From positions 3,348,001 to 3,412,000 of the forward strand of contig NZ_CP021235.1 of assembly GCF_003585765.1 (NCBI RefSeq): a stretch of 64,000 bases of DNA, read 5' to 3'. Under the pieces are notes generated by a model. The model had not been told where the DNA came from. It ran no database searches and saw nothing but the letters and a program-made list of their open reading frames with translations. Below, one piece after another: positions 55,153-64,000 of the stretch. The number at the start of each line of letters is the position of its first letter. Position 1 is the stretch's first letter. Source of the stretch: Pontibacter actiniarum. Its GTDB lineage: Bacteria; Bacteroidota; Bacteroidia; Cytophagales; Hymenobacteraceae. The position numbers and the translations under genes are program-made.

Positions 55153-56910
55153 ATGACTACTACATACAGAAACATCATACTTGCCACCTGCTGCCTGGCC
55201 ATTATCGGCACAGGCGAAAGCAAGGCACAGTCCGCTAAGAAGAAAGCCAAGGCCGCACAGGAGGCACCGGCACCACAGGTGCAGCAGCCAAGTGAGCACG
55301 AGCGCCAGATTAGCGAGGCATTGTTTCTGGATGGAATGAAATACTTTATGCTGGAGGACTATCAACAAGCCCTCCAGCTTTTTCAGAAAGCCTACACCAT
55401 AACACCGGGCAACGCCGCACTCAACTACAAGATCGGCGAAACCTACCTGCACCTGAGCGAGCCCCGGTCAGCCATGCCTTTTGCCCAGGCGGCCGCCACC
55501 CTCGACAAGCGTAACGCCTATTATTACCTGCTGCTGGCACAGCTGCACTCTGAGCAGAAGCAGTACGATGCCGCCGCCCAGGCTTTCAACGACCTGATCC
55601 GCAACGTGCCGGGCTCGGACGAGTACCTGTTTAACCTGGCCGACCTGTACCTGTCGCAGTCGCAGTACGACAACGCCCTGCGCACGTATGAGCGCATCGA
55701 AAAGGAGTTCGGCGATATGGAGCAGCTCCACGTAAACCGCCAGCAGATTTACCTGCGCCAGAAGAACGTGGACAAAGCCATTGCAGAAGGCGAGAAGCTC
55801 CTGAAGTCCAACCCTACGGAGATCAGCTACTTCCTGTCTCAGGCGGAGCTTTACAATGCCTCGCAGCGTCCCGACGAAGCGATCTCTACCCTGAACAGAG
55901 CCCTGCGCCTGGAGCCAGGCAACCCCTTCGCCCATCTGATGCTCTCGGACCTGAACCGCCAGAAAGGACAGCATACAGAGTCGGAGAAGCAGGTAAAGCT
56001 CGCTTTCGCCAGCCCGGAACTGGACATTGACACCAAAGTGCGCATACTGGTGGACTTTATCCGGCAGCTGCCGAACCCCCAGATCGAGGGCGTGGCACTG
56101 GAGCTGGTAGACCTGACAATTGCAACACACCCGGAAGAGGCCAAAGCCTATGCCGTGGCCGCCGACCTGCAGACTATCGTCGGCAAGAAAGAGATCGCCC
56201 GCAACAATTACCTGAAAGCGGTGAAGCTAGACGACTCCCACTTTAAGATATGGCAGCAGATTGTGCTGCTGGATGCGGAGCTGGAGCAGCCGGATGAGAT
56301 GGTAAAGCATGCAGAGCAGGCGCTGGAGCTGTTCCCGAACCAGGCTGTTTTCTGGTTCTACAGCGGCACCGGCCACCTTATCGAGAAGAATTACGACAAA
56401 GCCGTAAAGGCACTGGAGTATGGCAAGCGCCTTTCTGCCGGTGAGCCGGAATTGGTGAAGCAGTTTAACCTGCAGCTGGGCGACAGCTACAACTCGCTGA
56501 AGGACTACAAAAAATCGGATGCAGCCTATGAGGAAGTGCTGGCCCAGGACCCGGATAACGAACACGTGCTCAACAACTACAGCTATTTCCTGTCGCTGCG
56601 AAACGAGAAGCTGGACCGCGCCAAGCAGATGTCGGAGCGGCTGGTAAAGCTGCACCCCACCAACCCGACCTACCTGGACACCTACGCCTGGGTGCTGTAC
56701 AAAATGGGTAACTACACCGATGCTCGGAAGTACCTGGAGCAGGCCGTGGCCATCTCCGACGATGCCACCGTGGTAGAGCACTACGGCGATGTGCTGTTTA
56801 AGCTGGGCAAGAAAGAAGAAGCCGTAAGCCAGTGGCAGAAAGCCAAATTAAAAGGAGAAGCCTCCGCCTACATCGACAAAAAGATCAAAGACAGAAAGCT
56901 TTATGAGTAA
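55153..56910 (+). CDS. Tetratricopeptide repeat secreted protein
   Basis: 585 residues with signal peptide (IILATCCLAIIGTGESKAQ) and some ten TPR units from about residue 55 to the C-terminus, e.g. ALQLFQKAYTITPGNAALNYKIGE and AQAFNDLIRNVPGSDEYLFNLADLYL. Repeats of the kind mediate protein contacts; this one is likely periplasmic. It overlaps the next gene by 8 bases. Conserved together with DUF4292 and EnvC-like genes in Bacteroidota, which suggests cell-envelope assembly, but no exact role is known. Confidence 0.9.
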   Translation: MTTTYRNIILATCCLAIIGTGESKAQSAKKKAKAAQEAPAPQVQQPSEHERQISEALFLDGMKYFMLEDYQQALQLFQKAYTITPGNAALNYKIGETYLHLSEPRSAMPFAQAAATLDKRNAYYYLLLAQLHSEQKQYDAAAQAFNDLIRNVPGSDEYLFNLADLYLSQSQYDNALRTYERIEKEFGDMEQLHVNRQQIYLRQKNVDKAIAEGEKLLKSNPTEISYFLSQAELYNASQRPDEAISTLNRALRLEPGNPFAHLMLSDLNRQKGQHTESEKQVKLAFASPELDIDTKVRILVDFIRQLPNPQIEGVALELVDLTIATHPEEAKAYAVAADLQTIVGKKEIARNNYLKAVKLDDSHFKIWQQIVLLDAELEQPDEMVKHAEQALELFPNQAVFWFYSGTGHLIEKNYDKAVKALEYGKRLSAGEPELVKQFNLQLGDSYNSLKDYKKSDAAYEEVLAQDPDNEHVLNNYSYFLSLRNEKLDRAKQMSERLVKLHPTNPTYLDTYAWVLYKMGNYTDARKYLEQAVAISDDATVVEHYGDVLFKLGKKEEAVSQWQKAKLKGEASAYIDKKIKDRKLYE

Positions 56911-57655
56911 GCATCTTTTGCTTTTCCTGTTCGGCCTGCTGCTATTGGCAGGCTGCAAGAAAGAAACTGTACCCTCCACCGCCTCCACGGCCGTAAAAGC
57001 CGTCGGGGATGTAAAGGTAAACAACCTCGACTTCAACTACCTCAGCAGCAAAGGCCAGATCACGGTCAATGACAAAAACGACAACCTCTCCTCCGGGCTG
57101 AGCATCCGCATGCAGAAAGACAGCGTGATATGGGTGTCGATACAGCCCGGGCTGGGCATTGAGGCCGCCCGCATGATGCTGACCCAGGACTCGGTATACT
57201 TCATGAACCGCCTGAAGAAAGAGTACGCCGCCACGGATTACCGCTTCCTGCGCAACAAGCTCCAGGTGGATGTTAGCTTTGAGGTGCTGCAATCCATACT
57301 GCTGGGCAACTACCAGCCGCAGGGCTCTGAGAAGGTGATGAGCGCAGAAGGCATGCAGCATATACAGCAGCAGCGCCAGAACCTGACCTTCGACTACTTT
57401 ATCAGCGACATCAACAGCAAGCTACAGCAGCTGAACGTGCAGGACATCAACACCAGCAACACGATCACGGTGAAGTACAACAGCTTTGAGCCGGTAGGCC
57501 AGGTGCCCTTTGCCCATGGCTTGGCCGCACAGGTGCTGCAGAAAGGCGAGGTGTCCGACTTTACACTCAAGCACAGCCGCGTAAGCGTGTCTGACGAGCC
57601 CCTCTCGTTTCCGTTCACGGTGCCGAGCGAGTATAAGCACCTCACGATTAATTAA
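56903..57655 (+). CDS. DUF4292 lipoprotein
   Basis: 250 residues. The lipobox is LFGLLLLAGCKK; the mature protein has a LolA/LolB-like beta fold pattern, e.g. FNYLSSKGQITVNDK, SGLSIRMQKDSVIWVSIQPG, QDINTSNTITVKYNSFEPV. Member of DUF4292, common in Bacteroidota and of unknown function; the fold would suit a lipid- or lipoprotein-handling role. Starts inside the end of the TPR gene (8-base overlap), so the two are coupled. Confidence 0.85.
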   Translation: MSKHLLLFLFGLLLLAGCKKETVPSTASTAVKAVGDVKVNNLDFNYLSSKGQITVNDKNDNLSSGLSIRMQKDSVIWVSIQPGLGIEAARMMLTQDSVYFMNRLKKEYAATDYRFLRNKLQVDVSFEVLQSILLGNYQPQGSEKVMSAEGMQHIQQQRQNLTFDYFISDINSKLQQLNVQDINTSNTITVKYNSFEPVGQVPFAHGLAAQVLQKGEVSDFTLKHSRVSVSDEPLSFPFTVPSEYKHLTIN

Positions 57656-57683
57656 ATCTCTGGGCCCGTTGGTTCTTCCGTTA

Positions 57684-57691
57684 TAGTTTTG
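57684..57691 (+). promoter_or_regulatory. Promoter -7 box for the EnvC-like gene
   Basis: TAGTTTTG, exact TAnnTTTG match, about 41 bases before the ATG. It suggests that the gene can be transcribed apart from the upstream operon. Confidence 0.5.
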
Positions 57692-57731
57692 CCATATTTG
57701 TAGACTGAGAGAAGAAGAACCGAACGTTTTG

Positions 57732-58967
57732 ATGAAGGCCCTTTACAGATTAGCCTTTTTCCTGCTTCTGCTGAGCCTGCCGCTGGCCTCCATGGCCCAG
57801 AAAACAAAATCGAAGGCACAGCTAGAGAAGGAGAAAAAGGAGAACCTCACCCGAATAAAAGAAGCAAACCGCATTCTGCAGCAGACCAAGCAGCAGAAGC
57901 AGGCTTCCATTGGCCAGCTCAACGCCATCAAAGAGAAAATAACCGTGCAGAAAGGGGTTGTACAGAACATCTCCCGCGAAATCACCTTCATAGAGTCGGA
58001 TGTAAAGGAGACAGAGGGCATTGTTGGTGCCCTGCAGCACGACCTGGAGCAGCTCAAGGCTGAGTACGCCCACATGGTGTATGCAGCCTCCAAAACAGCA
58101 AACAGCTATAACAAGCTCATGTTCCTGTTCGCCTCCGACTCGTTTAACCAGTTTGTGATGCGCCTGCGCTACCTGCAGCAGTACTCCGAGGCACGCAAGA
58201 AGCAGGTGGAGCAGATAAACAAGGTGCAGCTGGTGCTTAATGGGCAGGTAGCGGTACTGGAGTCCAAAAAGCAGCAAAAGCAGAACCTCCTCTCAAAGCA
58301 CGTAGCGGAAAGCAAGAGCCTGCAGTCGCTCAAGCAGCAGCAGGACAGCGTGATCACCCGCCTGAGCCAGCAGGAGAGCAACCTGCAGAAAGAAGTAGCC
58401 GAGCGCCAGCAGGCTGTGAAGAAGCTCGACAAACTTATCGCCGACATTGTACGCGAGGAGATTGCCAGGGCAGCACGCGCCGCACGCGAAGCGGGCAAGG
58501 CCACCAGCGGCAGCCCCAACAAGGTAACCCTCACTCCGGAGGCGGCCCTCATCTCCTCGTCCTTTGCGGGCAACAAGGGCAGGCTGGCCTGGCCGGTAGA
58601 GCGCGGCTTTATTTCGCAGAAGTTCGGGCGGCACAACCACCCTGTTCTGAAGGGGGTAGTGGTGGAGAACCGCGGCGTGGATATACAGACGGCGGCAGGA
58701 GCGGCAGCCAGGGCCATTTTCGAGGGCAAGGTGCTGACTGTGGCCAGCGTACCAGGCATGAACAACATTGTGATGGTGCAGCACGGCGAGTACTTTACCG
58801 TGTATGCCAAGCTAAAGACCGTGAACGTGAAGCCGGGGCAGACAGTGAAGCTGAAAGACACCATCGGCACGGTGTACACCGACAGCGACGGCACCACCGA
58901 GCTGCAGTTCCAGATCTGGAAGAACAGCTCCAACATGAACCCTGAATCCTGGATTGTAAAAAAATAG
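57732..58967 (+). CDS. EnvC-like murein hydrolase activator (M23 fold, catalytic residues missing)
   Basis: 411 residues: signal peptide (LAFFLLLLSLPLASMAQ), a long coiled coil rich in Lys, Gln and Glu (~30-245), and a C-terminal LytM domain (~290-411). The zinc-site motifs of active M23 peptidases are absent: the first motif reads ENRGVDIQ (Asp kept, His lost) and HxH is replaced by ELQFQI. That is the degenerate form seen in EnvC, which activates amidases rather than cutting itself. It likely regulates wall cleavage during division. ATG at 57732 is used; the TTG one codon up is less likely. Confidence 0.88.
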   Translation: MKALYRLAFFLLLLSLPLASMAQKTKSKAQLEKEKKENLTRIKEANRILQQTKQQKQASIGQLNAIKEKITVQKGVVQNISREITFIESDVKETEGIVGALQHDLEQLKAEYAHMVYAASKTANSYNKLMFLFASDSFNQFVMRLRYLQQYSEARKKQVEQINKVQLVLNGQVAVLESKKQQKQNLLSKHVAESKSLQSLKQQQDSVITRLSQQESNLQKEVAERQQAVKKLDKLIADIVREEIARAARAAREAGKATSGSPNKVTLTPEAALISSSFAGNKGRLAWPVERGFISQKFGRHNHPVLKGVVVENRGVDIQTAAGAAARAIFEGKVLTVASVPGMNNIVMVQHGEYFTVYAKLKTVNVKPGQTVKLKDTIGTVYTDSDGTTELQFQIWKNSSNMNPESWIVKK

Positions 58968-58997
58968 AGCGGCGGCAGAACAGCCTCGGCAGAAACG

Positions 58998-59035
58998 AAA
59001 AAAGCCACAGCGTTGCTGTGGCTTTCTCTTTTTAA
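58998..59035 (+). terminator. Terminator after the EnvC-like gene
   Basis: Stem AAAGCCACAGC / GCTGTGGCTTT with a 3-base loop GTT, then TCTCTTTTT. Confidence 0.88.
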
Positions 59036-59109
59036 GTTTTACCTCCCCCAGGCAAAACTCAAGCAATGTTACTAAAGGCCGTTTGTGTTTGTGTTAGAAC
59101 CAAAACAGC

Positions 59110-59174
59110 TTAGGTTAAAATAAAAAAACACCCCACAGTGCAGGGTGCCTTTCCAAGCTATGAAAACAAACTTA
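59110..59174 (-). ncRNA. Possible minus-strand small RNA
   Basis: On the minus strand, TAAGTTTG (59167-59174, exact -7 match) is followed by a CACCC...GGGTG hairpin and seven T's (about 59113-59119). Transcription between them would make an RNA of about 45-50 bases with no open frame. A larger RNA could begin higher up, past the GCAGGC/GCCTGC hairpin at 59190-59210. No known RNA family recognised. Confidence 0.4.
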
Positions 59175-59220
59175 ATATTTATATCTATAGGCAGGCGCTG
59201 AAGGCCTGCTGAGATTTCAT

Positions 59221-59776
59221 GACACTAAATTACAACCTTGTTTATAAAAATGCAACAATGAGGCAAAAACTAATTCCCAATCGCATTTATGTATAGCTAT
59301 ACTCCTATTTAGAGATAAAGGTTATAGATGCTCTAAAAAAAATTCCTAGTTGCTTCTATAACATCTTACACCCGCTTTGAGTTGCTTTTTAGGTTGTGAA
59401 TTAACGGCGGCCCCATTAACTTTAACCCTTTATTTCAGCACGTTCACCAAACTACACCGAAGGGCTTCTGCTTTTACACTTTACAAGTGTTGTGCCAAAA
59501 CCGCCTCAATACATAACACACTGACTCTTAGTATCAACAAATTAAAGCAAGATCAAAAACATCCCTATATTGGAATAAAACCACTGCATTTTTCCAGTCA
59601 TGGGAAAGATGCACCGCGCATCCCCCACCAAACACAGGCTTCTTTTTGCCGGAGCTAAAATCCGGCCGTATATTGCCCCCGTAAGTAAGAAGTTGGCATA
59701 AGCGACGCGTCAGCGTCAACTTTCAGGCATTTTAAACTTATCCCGGCTGTTGTGGGTTTATTTAAAATATTAACCC
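59221..59776. other. AT-rich intergenic, nothing definite
   Basis: About 550 bases. It holds a short hairpin CCGGA/TCCGG near 59649-59665 and no acceptable gene; the open frame at 59377-59658 lacks protein character. Function, if any, unknown. Confidence 0.45.
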
Positions 59777-59784
59777 TAATTTTG
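59777..59784 (+). promoter_or_regulatory. Promoter -7 box of the tatA-gatA operon
   Basis: TAATTTTG, exact TAnnTTTG match, 33 bases before the first tatA start. An upstream element is not clear. Confidence 0.55.
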
Positions 59785-59809
59785 TAGCACACTTTAAACA
59801 TTTAAAGAC

Positions 59810-60022
59810 ATGGGTATCACCAACATTTTCTTATTCATTGGAGGCTTAGGCGGTACAGAAGTTATCCTGATTCTTTTCGCGATTCTGCTGCTTTTCGGCG
59901 CGAAGCGTATTCCTGAGCTAGCTAGAGGCATGGGCCGCGGCATCCGGGAGTTTAAGGACGCCACCAAAGAGATTAAGAGCGATATCGAAACCTCTGTAAA
60001 GGACGATAGCACTACCAAGTAG
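59810..60022 (+). CDS. tatA: Sec-independent translocase TatA/E, copy 1
   Basis: 70-residue single-helix component of the twin-arginine system. Helix VILILFAILLLFGAKRIPELAR with the FGxxxxP hinge and an amphipathic MGRGIREFKDATKEIK segment are family marks. It forms the pore or assembly that moves folded proteins across the inner membrane with TatC, which is not in the window. A closely related copy follows after 29 bases. Confidence 0.95.
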   Translation: MGITNIFLFIGGLGGTEVILILFAILLLFGAKRIPELARGMGRGIREFKDATKEIKSDIETSVKDDSTTK

Positions 60023-60051
60023 TACTGACTGACATATTGTAAGGTCACCCT

Positions 60052-60270
60052 ATGTACCTTAACACCGTTTTCCTTTTCCTGGGGGATCTGGGGGGAGGAG
60101 AAATGATGGTCATTATGGCCGCATTTCTTTTGTTGTTTGGTGCCGACAAGATACCCGGCGTTGCCCGTTCCCTGGGCCGCGGCATCCGGGAGTTTAAAGA
60201 CGCAACAAACGAAATAAAACACGAACTAGAGCAATCCATCAAAGACGATCCTAAGTCCAAAAAAGATTGA
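60052..60270 (+). CDS. Sec-independent translocase TatA/E, copy 2
   Basis: 72 residues, similar to copy 1: helix MMVIMAAFLLLFGADKIPGVAR and an almost identical LGRGIREFKDATNEIK. Could serve as TatA paralogue or take over a TatB-like role. Its stop codon TGA shares bases with the TTG start of gatA (TTGA, 60267-60270), so the two are translationally coupled. Confidence 0.93.
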   Translation: MYLNTVFLFLGDLGGGEMMVIMAAFLLLFGADKIPGVARSLGRGIREFKDATNEIKHELEQSIKDDPKSKKD

Positions 60271-61703
60271 GACAGTATAATTCGCTACGTGACATCCGCA
60301 CGGACATAGCCAGTGGCCAGGTTTCGTGCAGGCAACTGGTGGAGCAGTATCTCCATAACATAAAAGAGAAAGCCAACTTAAACGCTTTTCTGGAAATTTT
60401 TGAAGAAGAGGCACTGGCGCAGGCCAATGCCGTCGATCAGAAGTTAGCCAACGGAACAGCGGGCAAGCTGGCGGGCATGGTAATAGGCATAAAAGACGTG
60501 CTGGCCTACGAAGGCCACAGCCTGCAGGCATCCAGCCAGATCCTGAACGGCTTTAAGTCGCTCTACACTGCCACGGCGGTGCAGCGCCTGCTGCAAGAGG
60601 ACGCCATCATCATCGGTCGCCAGAACTGCGACGAGTTTGCCATGGGTGCCTCAAACGAGAACTCCTCCTTCGGTAACGTACTGAACGCCGACGACCATGC
60701 CCGCGTACCGGGCGGCTCTTCGGGTGGCTCGGCCGTGGCCGTGCAGGCAGACCTCTGCCTTGCCTCCATTGGCTCAGACACAGGCGGCTCCGTACGCCAG
60801 CCAGCCTCGTTTTGCGGCGTAATCGGCCTGAAGCCCACTTACTCCCGCATTTCCCGCTACGGCCTCATCGCCTATGCCTCTTCTTTTGACCAGGTTGGCC
60901 TGATCACCAAGAGCGTGGACGATGCCGCTCTGCTGCTGGAGGTAATTGCCGGGCAGGATGGCATGGACAGCACCGCCAGCCAGCGCGAGGTGCCCGCTTA
61001 CAGCGAGCTACTGCAGACAGACAAGAAGTATAAGATAGGGTACATCCGCGACTGCTTTGAGCGCGAGGGCCTTGAATCAGAAGTAAAAGACGCCATACTT
61101 GGCGTAAAGGACATGCTGCGCGATGCAGGCCATGAAGTAGAGGCTGTGGAGTTCCCCTACCTCGACTACATGGTACCGACCTACTACATCCTGACCACCG
61201 CGGAGGCGAGCTCTAACCTCGGCCGCTACGACGGCGTGAAGTATGGCTACCGCTCAGACAATGTTACCGACCCTACATCGTTGTACAAAAAGACAAGAGC
61301 CGAAGGCTTTGGCCTGGAAGTGCAGCGCCGTATCGTACTTGGTACGTTTGTGCTCAGCGCAGACTACTATGACGCTTACTATACCAAGGCGCAGAAAGTG
61401 AGGCGCCTGATTAAAGAGAAAACCGACGAGTTGCTTCAGCAATATGATTTCCTTATATTGCCTACCGCTCCTACTACCGCTTTTAAAATAGGAGAAAACA
61501 CAGCAAACCCGTTGGCCATGTACCTGGCCGATATCTTTACGGTTCAGGCCTCACTTGCCGGCGTACCAGCCATCTCTATTCCGGTTGGTCGCGATGCCAA
61601 CGGCCTGTCCATCGGGTTGCAGTTAATGACCCGCTCATTTGAGGAGCCGCAGCTGCTTGCTTTCTCAAATTACATCCTGGACAAGATAACCGTTGAAGCA
61701 TAA
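60267..61703 (+). CDS. gatA: Aspartyl/glutamyl-tRNA amidotransferase subunit A
   Basis: 478-residue amidase-signature protein, the glutaminase half of GatCAB that makes Gln-tRNA or Asn-tRNA from mischarged precursors. The catalytic triad is Lys in GIKDVL (near 75), cis-Ser in GGSSGGSA (near 150) and the nucleophile Ser in [14 protein letters not shown] is the start codon and overlaps the previous stop. gatB and gatC are not in the window. The placement after tat genes recurs in this phylum. Confidence 0.95.
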   Translation: MRQYNSLRDIRTDIASGQVSCRQLVEQYLHNIKEKANLNAFLEIFEEEALAQANAVDQKLANGTAGKLAGMVIGIKDVLAYEGHSLQASSQILNGFKSLYTATAVQRLLQEDAIIIGRQNCDEFAMGASNENSSFGNVLNADDHARVPGGSSGGSAVAVQADLCLASIGSDTGGSVRQPASFCGVIGLKPTYSRISRYGLIAYASSFDQVGLITKSVDDAALLLEVIAGQDGMDSTASQREVPAYSELLQTDKKYKIGYIRDCFEREGLESEVKDAILGVKDMLRDAGHEVEAVEFPYLDYMVPTYYILTTAEASSNLGRYDGVKYGYRSDNVTDPTSLYKKTRAEGFGLEVQRRIVLGTFVLSADYYDAYYTKAQKVRRLIKEKTDELLQQYDFLILPTAPTTAFKIGENTANPLAMYLADIFTVQASLAGVPAISIPVGRDANGLSIGLQLMTRSFEEPQLLAFSNYILDKITVEA

Positions 61704-61711
61704 ACCTTGAC

Positions 61712-63232
61712 ATGACTTACAGCAAATTCTTTACATTGCTTGCGGCTATGGCTGGCAGCATCTGGACATCTGACGCCAGTGCTCTCGGCCATAGCCGTTT
61801 GCTTGACGCGCCCACCAAAGACTCGCTCGCACTGGCTGCAGCCGACCCGGTTAAACTGCAGCAGACCGACACCACCACCGTCTCCGTGCTAACGCCGGAA
61901 GAGCTGGCACTCCTGGTGGAGGTAATTCCAAACGAGCCCAACGACGTGATCGCCGACAGACTTAGCTGCATCGAATCGGACATCCCGCTGGTGTTCAACG
62001 ACTACGTAAGGAATTTTATCGATTACTTCACCATCCGCAACCGCAAGTATACGCGCACGATGCTCACGCGCGAGAACGTGTACTTTCCCCTTTTTGAGAA
62101 ATACCTCAAGAAGCACAACATGCCGGATGAGCTAAAGTACCTGGCCATTGTGGAGTCTGGGTTAAACCCGCTGGCGCAAAGCCCTGTGGGGGCGGCCGGC
62201 CTGTGGCAGTTCATGAAGCCTACCGGACGCGAGTACGGCCTGCACCAGACCCAGTACATTGATGAGCGCCTGGACCCGGAGAAATCAACGGAAGCCGCCA
62301 TGCGCTTTCTGCGCCGCCTGCACAATTACTATGGCGATTGGGAACTCGCGCTTGCCGCCTATAACTGTGGGCAGGGCAACGTGAACAAGGCTATCCGCCG
62401 CGCAGGGGGAGGTAAAAAGACATTCTGGGAGATCTTCCCCTACCTGCCGCGCGAGACACGAGGCTATGTGCCAAGTATGACCGCCGTGCAGTATGCCATG
62501 AACTATGCCGGCGAGCACAACATCTTCTCCGACTCCATTCTGTACCAGCCCGAGGTAGCGTACCTGGAGGTAATGCAGGCGCTGGACCTGGAGAAGCTGG
62601 CGGAGGAACTGCACCTGGACCCAAAGGAGCTGATGGCGCTTAACCCTGAGCTGAAGAAAACGAACCTCCCCGACCATATGCGCAACTATAAGCTGCGCAT
62701 ACCGGCCAGCAGGAGCGCCTTGCTCGCCACAGCCGACGACAAGAGCTGCATTATGCTGGCGGCGGCCCCGGTAGTGCCGCACACAAAAGATCCGGAGCCG
62801 GAAACACCGGTGATGTTTGCCTCCGCAAAAACGGAGCAAGCCGCAGAGAAGAAGGAGGCACCAGCCGTTGCCAAGGTTACTTATACCGTACAGCCCGGCG
62901 ATAACCTGACGCAGATTGCCAAGCGCCACGATGTGACCGTGGAGCAGCTGAAGGAGTGGAACAACCTGAAGAGCAGCAGCCTGATGCCCAAGCAGGAGCT
63001 ACTGGTGATGCAACAGGCGGAGGCGGGAGCCGTGCTGGCCCTGAACACAAAAGGCAAGCCAGAGGCGAAGTCTGCCGTGGAGAAGAAAGAGCTGATTTAC
63101 CACGTGCAGCCCGGCGATACCCTTTGGAATATTTCCAAGAAGTATAACGGCATCTCCGTAGAGCAGATCAAGAAACTGAACAGACTGAGGTCAAACGAAA
63201 TAAAACCCGGCCAAAAGCTGATTTTGAGCTAG
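61712..63232 (+). CDS. mltD: Lytic murein transglycosylase with two LysM domains (MltD-like)
   Basis: 506 residues. Signal-like N-terminus, then an SLT-type transglycosylase domain with the catalytic Glu in [11 protein letters not shown] (near 148), the GAAGLWQFM and [10 protein letters not shown] motifs, and two LysM repeats ([18 protein letters not shown] near 391 and [16 protein letters not shown] near 463) that bind peptidoglycan. It cuts the glycan backbone by forming 1,6-anhydro-MurNAc. It lies 8 bases past gatA, likely in the same transcript. Confidence 0.93.
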   Translation: MTYSKFFTLLAAMAGSIWTSDASALGHSRLLDAPTKDSLALAAADPVKLQQTDTTTVSVLTPEELALLVEVIPNEPNDVIADRLSCIESDIPLVFNDYVRNFIDYFTIRNRKYTRTMLTRENVYFPLFEKYLKKHNMPDELKYLAIVESGLNPLAQSPVGAAGLWQFMKPTGREYGLHQTQYIDERLDPEKSTEAAMRFLRRLHNYYGDWELALAAYNCGQGNVNKAIRRAGGGKKTFWEIFPYLPRETRGYVPSMTAVQYAMNYAGEHNIFSDSILYQPEVAYLEVMQALDLEKLAEELHLDPKELMALNPELKKTNLPDHMRNYKLRIPASRSALLATADDKSCIMLAAAPVVPHTKDPEPETPVMFASAKTEQAAEKKEAPAVAKVTYTVQPGDNLTQIAKRHDVTVEQLKEWNNLKSSSLMPKQELLVMQQAEAGAVLALNTKGKPEAKSAVEKKELIYHVQPGDTLWNISKKYNGISVEQIKKLNRLRSNEIKPGQKLILS

Positions 63233-63258
63233 GCAAGCCACGTACGGCTTACCTTAGG

Positions 63259-63287
63259 AGCACCTTCTGCACAAGAGGGTGCTTTTC
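63259..63287 (+). terminator. Terminator after the transglycosylase gene
   Basis: AGCACC / GGTGCT stem with a 13-base loop, followed by TTTCGTTT. Moderate strength. Confidence 0.6.
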
Positions 63288-63497
63288 GTTTATAGCATGT
63301 TACACTTTAATTACCGAGTTAAAAAAAGTATAAAATCTGCCTTGATAAATATTGCACCACTTATCTTTAAGGCTCAGCTTTGGATTAACGGTAAATTCTT
63401 GCAAAATTGGTCTTTAGCCAGATTAACTTGGGGAAAAGTTAAAGACATGTTGACCAAGCTGAGTTAGCTACACTACTACATACAATACAACCACAAC

Positions 63498-64000
63498 ATG
63501 ATCAAAGTTAACAAAGAGGACGCCCTGAACTACCACATGGAGGGGAAACCCGGTAAGATTGAGGTCGTGCCAACCAAGATGGTGAGCACACAGCACGATT
63601 TAGCGCTGGCTTACTCTCCGGGTGTGGCAGAGCCCTGCAAAGAAATTTACGCAAACAAAGACAACGTATATAAGTACACCGCTAAGGGCAACCTGGTGGG
63701 CGTCATCTCCAACGGCACAGCCGTGCTGGGCCTGGGGAACATTGGCCCGGATGCCTCTAAACCTGTGATGGAGGGCAAAGGCGTGCTCTTTAAGAAGTTC
63801 GCCGGCATCGACGTGTTTGACATTGAGATCGACAGCACTGACCCGGAGGAGTTTGTGCGCATCGTAAAGTCGCTGGAGCCTACCTTTGGCGGCATCAACC
63901 TGGAGGACATCAAAGCGCCGGAGAGCTTTAAGATTGAGAATGCGCTGAAGACGCAGATGAACATCCCGCTCATGCACGACGACCAGCACGGTACGGCGAT
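63498..64000 (+). CDS. maeB: NADP-dependent malic enzyme, 3' end outside window
   Basis: First 167 codons of a malic enzyme that oxidatively decarboxylates malate to pyruvate. The start ATG at 63498 is followed by the diagnostic N-terminal segment [15 protein letters not shown], then [21 protein letters not shown], and DIKAPESF with DDQHGTA at the cut, which place it near the metal-binding site. The enzyme and its MaeB type usually continue for ~600 more residues with a phosphotransacetylase-like domain; whether this one does cannot be seen. Confidence 0.93.
   Translation, partial: MIKVNKEDALNYHMEGKPGKIEVVPTKMVSTQHDLALAYSPGVAEPCKEIYANKDNVYKYTAKGNLVGVISNGTAVLGLGNIGPDASKPVMEGKGVLFKKFAGIDVFDIEIDSTDPEEFVRIVKSLEPTFGGINLEDIKAPESFKIENALKTQMNIPLMHDDQHGTA

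Noticed and set aside
59377..59658. 93-codon open frame in the AT-rich gap
   Set aside because: Composition is not protein-like and it overlaps a short hairpin; no start context.
63279..63467. 62-codon open frame before the malic enzyme gene
   Set aside because: It begins inside the terminator hairpin of the preceding gene and has no recognisable features.

Overview
The window looks like a stretch of chromosome from a Bacteroidota bacterium, most likely a Cytophagales/Hymenobacteraceae member such as a Pontibacter relative. This is inference from moderate-to-high GC coding DNA, repeated TAnnTTTG promoter boxes typical of the phylum, rarity of Shine-Dalgarno sites, and families common there (DUF3078, DUF4292, GtrA, PorT-like barrels, an ABC permease fused to an M1 peptidase). 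It is mostly core genome: no prophage, CRISPR array, rRNA, tRNA or recognisable transposase gene was seen. Both ends cut a gene: nuoN on the left and a malic enzyme on the right.

Layout. 0-7.5 kb: end of the complex I locus, a 690-base gap with a DnaA-box cluster (possible oriC), aspS and a phosphodiesterase-like gene, a membrane glycosyltransferase, a gap of REP-like palindromic repeats, and a GtrA protein. 7.7-12.7 kb: an ABC exporter (ATPase, then permease/M1 peptidase fusion) split by a reversed four-helix-bundle gene flanked by inverted repeats. 12.8-21.4 kb: tadA, sodA, a DUF2339/DUF3999 pair and dsbD. 21.8-34 kb: mixed enzymes, including a CNNM/CBS protein, hemerythrin, gamma carbonic anhydrase with a radical SAM enzyme, RidA, AbgT transporter, LD-carboxypeptidase, membrane-anchored MutS homologue, endonuclease III and an MBL-fold hydrolase. 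34-43.3 kb: two tandem OmpA lipoproteins, accD, class I aldolase, lipoprotein, M28 peptidase, cysS and an EEP-family protein. 43.5-48.6 kb: the rimP-nusA-infB operon with a hairpin in its leader. 49-51 kb: small secreted proteins, DUF3078 and mscL. 51.1-59 kb: a long envelope operon (enoyl-CoA hydratase, flippase, dut, nucleotidyltransferase, TPR protein, DUF4292 lipoprotein, EnvC-like factor). 59.8-63.2 kb: two tatA genes, gatA and a LysM lytic transglycosylase.

Several runs point to joint function. The flippase-to-EnvC genes fit polysaccharide export and cell-wall remodelling. The rimP-nusA-infB genes link ribosome maturation, transcription and initiation. The tatA-tatA-gatA-transglycosylase genes are tightly packed, with gatA starting inside the preceding stop codon.

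The most unusual signal is not a gene. The octamer AAGTATAA (reverse complement TTATACTT) occurs about 45 times on the two strands, in several reading frames, both orientations and intergenic DNA, against roughly two expected by chance. I know of no role for it. The four-helix-bundle cassette, the REP-like repeats, the DnaA-box cluster and a few promoter/hairpin pairs without genes are the other points worth checking.
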